64,000 nucleotides of DNA from Marinactinospora thermotolerans DSM 45154 (GTDB lineage: Bacteria; Actinomycetota; Actinomycetes; Streptosporangiales; Streptosporangiaceae), in contig NZ_FUWS01000004.1 of the NCBI RefSeq assembly GCF_900167435.1, positions 186,001-250,000 on the forward strand, written 5' to 3'. The notes beneath the pieces are model-generated. The model saw only the letters and a list, made by a program, of their open reading frames with translations, did not search any database and was not told the DNA's origin. Positions 61,241-64,000 of this stretch are shown here, piece by piece; position 1 is the stretch's first letter; each line of letters begins with the position of its first letter. A program made the position numbers and the translations under genes.

Positions 61241-61568
61241 CGGCCGCGTGCTGGTGGGCCCGGACGATCGTGGAGTCGACCGACACCAGCCACTCGGTGT
61301 CCCCGGCCGCGTCGGCCCTGGCCTGGGCGGCTCGGAGCGTCCGCTCGAAGGTGCCGTCCTTGGCCCATCGGCGGAAGCGGGTGTGCAGCGTCGCCCAGGA
61401 GCCGTATCGCTCGGGCACGTCCCGCCAGGCCGTGCCGGTCCGGAACCTCCACACGATCCCGTTCAGGACCGTCCGGTCGTCCAGCCGTCTGCTGCCCCGC
61501 CCGGACCGGGGCAGCAGCGGCTGCACGAAGGCCCACTCGGCATCGGACGGTTCACGGCGGCGTACCAC
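61185..61568 (-). CDS. IS5-family transposase, first frame
   Basis: A 127-residue N-terminal part with the DUF4096-like region (PSDAEWAFVQPLLPRSGRGS, WRFRTGTAWRDVPERYGSWA) and the first catalytic Asp in VSVDSTIVRAHQHAAG. It ends in an alternative tail (PRDSAGPEAA) unless frameshifting occurs into the overlapping catalytic frame. Confidence 0.82.
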   Translation of the reverse strand: MVRRREPSDAEWAFVQPLLPRSGRGSRRLDDRTVLNGIVWRFRTGTAWRDVPERYGSWATLHTRFRRWAKDGTFERTLRAAQARADAAGDTEWLVSVDSTIVRAHQHAAGARRGGFAPRDSAGPEAA

Positions 61569-62781
61569 CCGACCACGATCCCCGATCGAGGATCATTGAC
61601 GACAGGCCCTGGCCCGCCTCCGATCCACGCCTCATCGACGGTGACACGTAACCGGTACCCACGCGGACACCGTCGAGCCAGGCGGTCAGCCGTTCCGCCT
61701 CCTCCTCGACGGCCCGCCGCGTCGAGACCGGGACGGGTTCGAGCAGGTCCACTCGGACGGTCCCCGCCGTGTCCTGCACCCACGAGCCGATCGCCCGGCC
61801 GTTGACCCACACCGTGGTGCCCGCGTTACCGCGACGGTCGAAGAGCTGGTCTCGGTGGGGGCCGAGGTAGAAGTCCCGCCCGCGCCAGCCCATGACGGTC
61901 GGATCCAGCACCGGCAGCAGCGCGACCCACGCGCCCGGGTCGGGCACCTCGGCGAGGTCGTCGGGGAGGAGCCACCCGGTGGCGCCGTCGTCGAGGCGGA
62001 CCGCGACGGCCTCCAGCTCGCCCAGCGCCGCGCGAACGACCTTCTTGGTCGCTCCCAACCACCAGACGATGTCGTCCTCGGTTCCCGGTCCGAAGCTGTA
62101 GAGCCAGCGGCGGACGAGTTCCCGGTACCCGGCCTGGGCGCTTCGCGGCGCGGGAACGTCGTCGAGCCAGTGCCTCGTCAGGGTCCAGCGCGGCCGTGGG
62201 GCCAGGAACCGGCCCGTGCTGAGTCCGCGCACGATGTCCGCGGTGGCGCCGAGATAGGTGAGGACCCGCGGCGCCGACCACGTCTCGCCCGCCGTTCCCG
62301 CGACCTTCACGTCGATCCTCGGCACGGCCCGGCGCACGTCGGCCGCCGTCAACCCCTCCGGAACCTCGGCGAGCAGGGCGAGGACCTCGGCCCTGGCCTC
62401 CTCGAGCCAGCCCACCCCGTCCCGGGCGATCCCCGCCCTGACCAGGTCCCCGCTCATGCGGGCGCGCTCGGTCCCGGCGACGCGGGCCGACGCGCTCGGC
62501 CACACGGCCGGCAGGAGCTCGCGTTCGAACACGAAGAGGGTGCGCCGCATCGCGAGCTGTTTGACCAGGTGACGGTCCTCATAGAGCGCCCGGTCGATGT
62601 CGGCGAGGGTCGGTGAGGTCATGCGCGCCCGACAGGACAGGTAGACCGTGGCCGGCTCGGTCGCGTGCAGCGCGGTCATCGCCCGGGTGACCGCCTCGGG
62701 GGAGTCGACACGCGATCGCGGTGCCAGGGCGTGCCGAACGGCCAGCCGGGCGCGCCGTTCGTCGTCGGTCACGTGGTGCAT
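61552..62781 (-). CDS. Winged-helix DNA-binding domain protein (AlkZ-like), C-terminus replaced by IS
   Basis: A 409-residue member of the HTH_42/AlkZ-like family, which includes DNA glycosylases that open interstrand crosslinks. Landmarks are ATEPATVYLSCRARM, LVKQLAMRRTLFVFERELLP, GTEDDIVWWLGATKKVVRAA and the DNA-contact segment LDPTVMGWRGRDFYLGPHRD. The glycosylase catalytic QxQ of true AlkZ is not evident. The last 18 or so residues (LSSMILDRGSWSGG...) come from the IS5 end, so the natural C-terminus is lost; most of the protein is intact. ATG 62781 is preferred over GTG 62799. Confidence 0.82.
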   Translation of the reverse strand: MHHVTDDERRARLAVRHALAPRSRVDSPEAVTRAMTALHATEPATVYLSCRARMTSPTLADIDRALYEDRHLVKQLAMRRTLFVFERELLPAVWPSASARVAGTERARMSGDLVRAGIARDGVGWLEEARAEVLALLAEVPEGLTAADVRRAVPRIDVKVAGTAGETWSAPRVLTYLGATADIVRGLSTGRFLAPRPRWTLTRHWLDDVPAPRSAQAGYRELVRRWLYSFGPGTEDDIVWWLGATKKVVRAALGELEAVAVRLDDGATGWLLPDDLAEVPDPGAWVALLPVLDPTVMGWRGRDFYLGPHRDQLFDRRGNAGTTVWVNGRAIGSWVQDTAGTVRVDLLEPVPVSTRRAVEEEAERLTAWLDGVRVGTGYVSPSMRRGSEAGQGLSSMILDRGSWSGGTPP

Positions 62782-62818
62782 CGGCCCATCGTTCCACACC
62801 GCGCCCCCATATCGAAAC

Positions 62819-62862
62819 CGGTACGTTCCGGTACCACAGGGTTCCGGTACGTCCTGGTACCG
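62819..62862 (+). promoter_or_regulatory. Paired TetR operators
   Basis: CGGTAC-N6-GTACCA (62819-62836) and CGGTAC-N6-GTACCG (62845-62862), 26 bp apart, lie between the divergent winged-helix and TetR genes. Likely bound by the TetR protein. Confidence 0.7.
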
Positions 62863-62896
62863 TTTCGTCGAACGGCGAGATCAGGAGGTGGCGGCC

Positions 62897-63559
62897 GTGC
62901 CGAGGGACGGTGACACCCGCGACTGCGCGCCCCCGGGCGGCGAGCCCGCGCGCCCCGGACGCAGGCTGGACCGCTCCCGCGACGCCGACATTCTCGACGC
63001 GACACTCGCGGTCCTCGTCGATGTCGGCTTCGCCCGGCTGACCATGGACATGGTCGCCGCCCGGGCCAAGGCGGGCAAGGCCACGCTGTACCGGCGCTGG
63101 CCCTCCAAATCGGAGCTGGTCATCGACGCGGTGGCGCACATGAAGCGCGGTCAGGTCGACCTGGGGCGACTGCCCGACACCGGCTCCCTCCGCGACGACC
63201 TGCTCGGGCTGTTCACACCACAGTCGGCCGAGGAGGACGAGCGCAGGCTCAAGGTCATGGCGGGACTGGCCTCGCTGCTCGCCCAGGACCGGGCGCTCGC
63301 CGACGCCGGCGTTGCCGCGATCGTCCAGCCGTGGGTCGAGGCCCACCGCGTTCTCATGCGGCGGGCGGCCGATCGGGGGGAGATCCCCGCCACGGCCGAC
63401 ATCGACACGCTCTCGCAGGTCATCCCCTCGTTGGCTGCCTACCGGGCGCTCGTCCAGCGCAAGCCGTTCGACCGGGACTTCCTCGTCTCGATGGTCGACG
63501 GTGTCGTGCTGCCGGCGCTGCGCAACGCGCCGCCCCTCGCGGCCGGCCACGCGCCCTGA
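62897..63559 (+). CDS. TetR/AcrR-family transcriptional regulator
   Basis: A 220-residue TetR regulator starting with GTG 62897 (AGGAGG 8 bp upstream). After a polar N-terminus the helix-turn-helix is at residues 30-75 (ILDATLAVLVDVGFARLTMD, then AKAGKATLYRRWPSKSELVI), followed by a TetR_C_11-type domain. It is divergent from the winged-helix gene across paired operators and probably represses both. Confidence 0.92.
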   Translation: MPRDGDTRDCAPPGGEPARPGRRLDRSRDADILDATLAVLVDVGFARLTMDMVAARAKAGKATLYRRWPSKSELVIDAVAHMKRGQVDLGRLPDTGSLRDDLLGLFTPQSAEEDERRLKVMAGLASLLAQDRALADAGVAAIVQPWVEAHRVLMRRAADRGEIPATADIDTLSQVIPSLAAYRALVQRKPFDRDFLVSMVDGVVLPALRNAPPLAAGHAP

Positions 63560-64000
63560 GAGGCCCGCCTCCCGGCCGAGCCGCGCGTGGGCGTGGACAG
63601 CGACGGCCTTCGGCCACGGCCCACGACCTCTCCTCGCGCGCGACGTGGGGCCGGGTCGGGGATCCGTCCCCGCCCCGGCCGCACCGCGTCCGCCGAGGGA
63701 TCTCCATCCGCCGGGGGAGGGGACGGGAAGACCGTCCGGGAGCGGGCGTCCGCCGGCCGGCCTCCTCGCCTCGGGAGGCACGGGAACCGGGTGGCCTGGA
63801 AGGGGTGGATCGTCACCCGGTGACGCGGCTTCCAGGTGGCGGTGAGCGACCGGCCCCCGGATCTGCCGATCCGCCTGTCGTGCCGGGAGGCCATCGGATT
63901 CCGGCGACCCGGCCGTGCGCGCCCCGCCCGAAGCGGCGTCCAGGCCGACGCTCCGCCGTCGTCACGGTGGAAACCATCTGCGGGAAAAACGGAGCGAAGC
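63560..64000. other. Window end without recognisable gene
   Basis: About 440 bp after the TetR gene with no recognised coding frame, RNA or repeat. A gene could begin beyond the window. Confidence 0.4.

Larger units (their letters stand above)
60724..61610 (-). mobile_element. IS5-family insertion sequence
   Basis: About 890 bp encoding a two-frame transposase on the minus strand. The ends share GGGC(C/G)(T/G)TGTCGTC followed by AATG (left 60724 onward; right, inverted, from about 61610), giving approximate inverted repeats of 15-20 bp. Exact ends and target duplication are uncertain. It has inserted at the 3' end of the winged-helix gene. Confidence 0.75.

Noticed and set aside
60724-61610. 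Exact IS5 target duplication
   Set aside because: End coordinates are approximate and no convincing short direct repeat could be assigned.
1-64000. tRNA, rRNA or other structured RNA genes
   Set aside because: No tRNA T-loop/acceptor pattern or rRNA-like conserved stretch was noticed on reading; a covariance-model scan would be decisive.

Overview
The window is GC-rich chromosomal DNA (about 70% G+C) with strong GC3 codon bias, frequent GTG starts, many TetR/MerR/MarR regulators and Tn3-type remnants. This points to a filamentous actinomycete. A Streptosporangiales (Nocardiopsis-like) or Streptomyces-like host is plausible, but the sequence alone does not settle the genus. No rRNA, tRNA or CRISPR array was seen. 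Most of the window is accessory chromosome: small regulator/enzyme pairs, resistance or detoxification genes, and many decayed genes and transposon fragments.

Layout. 1-9.2 kb: end of an M20 amidohydrolase, a DUF2268 metalloprotease behind a MerR-type promoter, a frameshifted methyltransferase, MFS and resolvase remnants, an AT-rich island, then two oxidoreductase/TetR pairs with visible operators. 9.9-13.5 kb: FAD monooxygenase plus TetR, followed by a Tn3 deletion derivative with both terminal inverted repeats that lies beside a broken alcohol dehydrogenase. 13.6-22.9 kb: a MerR/BtrH-like pair, a DGPF protein with an ECF42-type sigma factor, a SulP transporter with a MerR regulator, and a cold-shock protein with a DEAD-box helicase. 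23-29.9 kb: glyoxalase-like protein, quinone oxidoreductase and extradiol dioxygenase under a MarR regulator with four operator boxes, DUF1062 and a second MarR gene.

30-36 kb holds the most interesting unit. A flavin-dependent oxidoreductase fused to hemerythrin is convergent with a minus-strand operon: a pentapeptide-sized minigene with a strong ribosome-binding site, an MFS exporter, a PGM1-type ATP-grasp peptide ligase and an amidinotransferase. Ligase, amidinotransferase and exporter are the shared core of pheganomycin/resorcinomycin/ketomemicin-type guanidino-peptide clusters, but the other genes of those pathways are absent here.

43.12-47.61 kb is a complete Tn3-family unit: 32-bp inverted repeats (29/32 identical) flanked by a perfect 5-bp target duplication, CGTAT. 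Its transposase survives only as two broken pieces at opposite ends on opposite strands. Between them lies a self-contained cargo: a three-gene operon (methyltransferase, DinB-family protein, exported epoxide-hydrolase-like protein) divergent from an XRE-cupin regulator that has a long palindrome at its start codon.

47.7-57.4 kb: phosphotransferase, flavin oxidoreductase behind a SoxR-like promoter, tandem DUF6924 protein, paired SMR efflux genes under TetR, GNAT, threonine aldolase, a small membrane protein and an SRPBCC protein. 57.6-59.4 kb is a scar: a frameshifted YcaO-domain gene running directly into Tn3 transposase and resolvase fragments. The window ends with an Rrf2/SnoaL pair, an IS5-family insertion that has replaced the C-terminus of a winged-helix protein, and a TetR gene.
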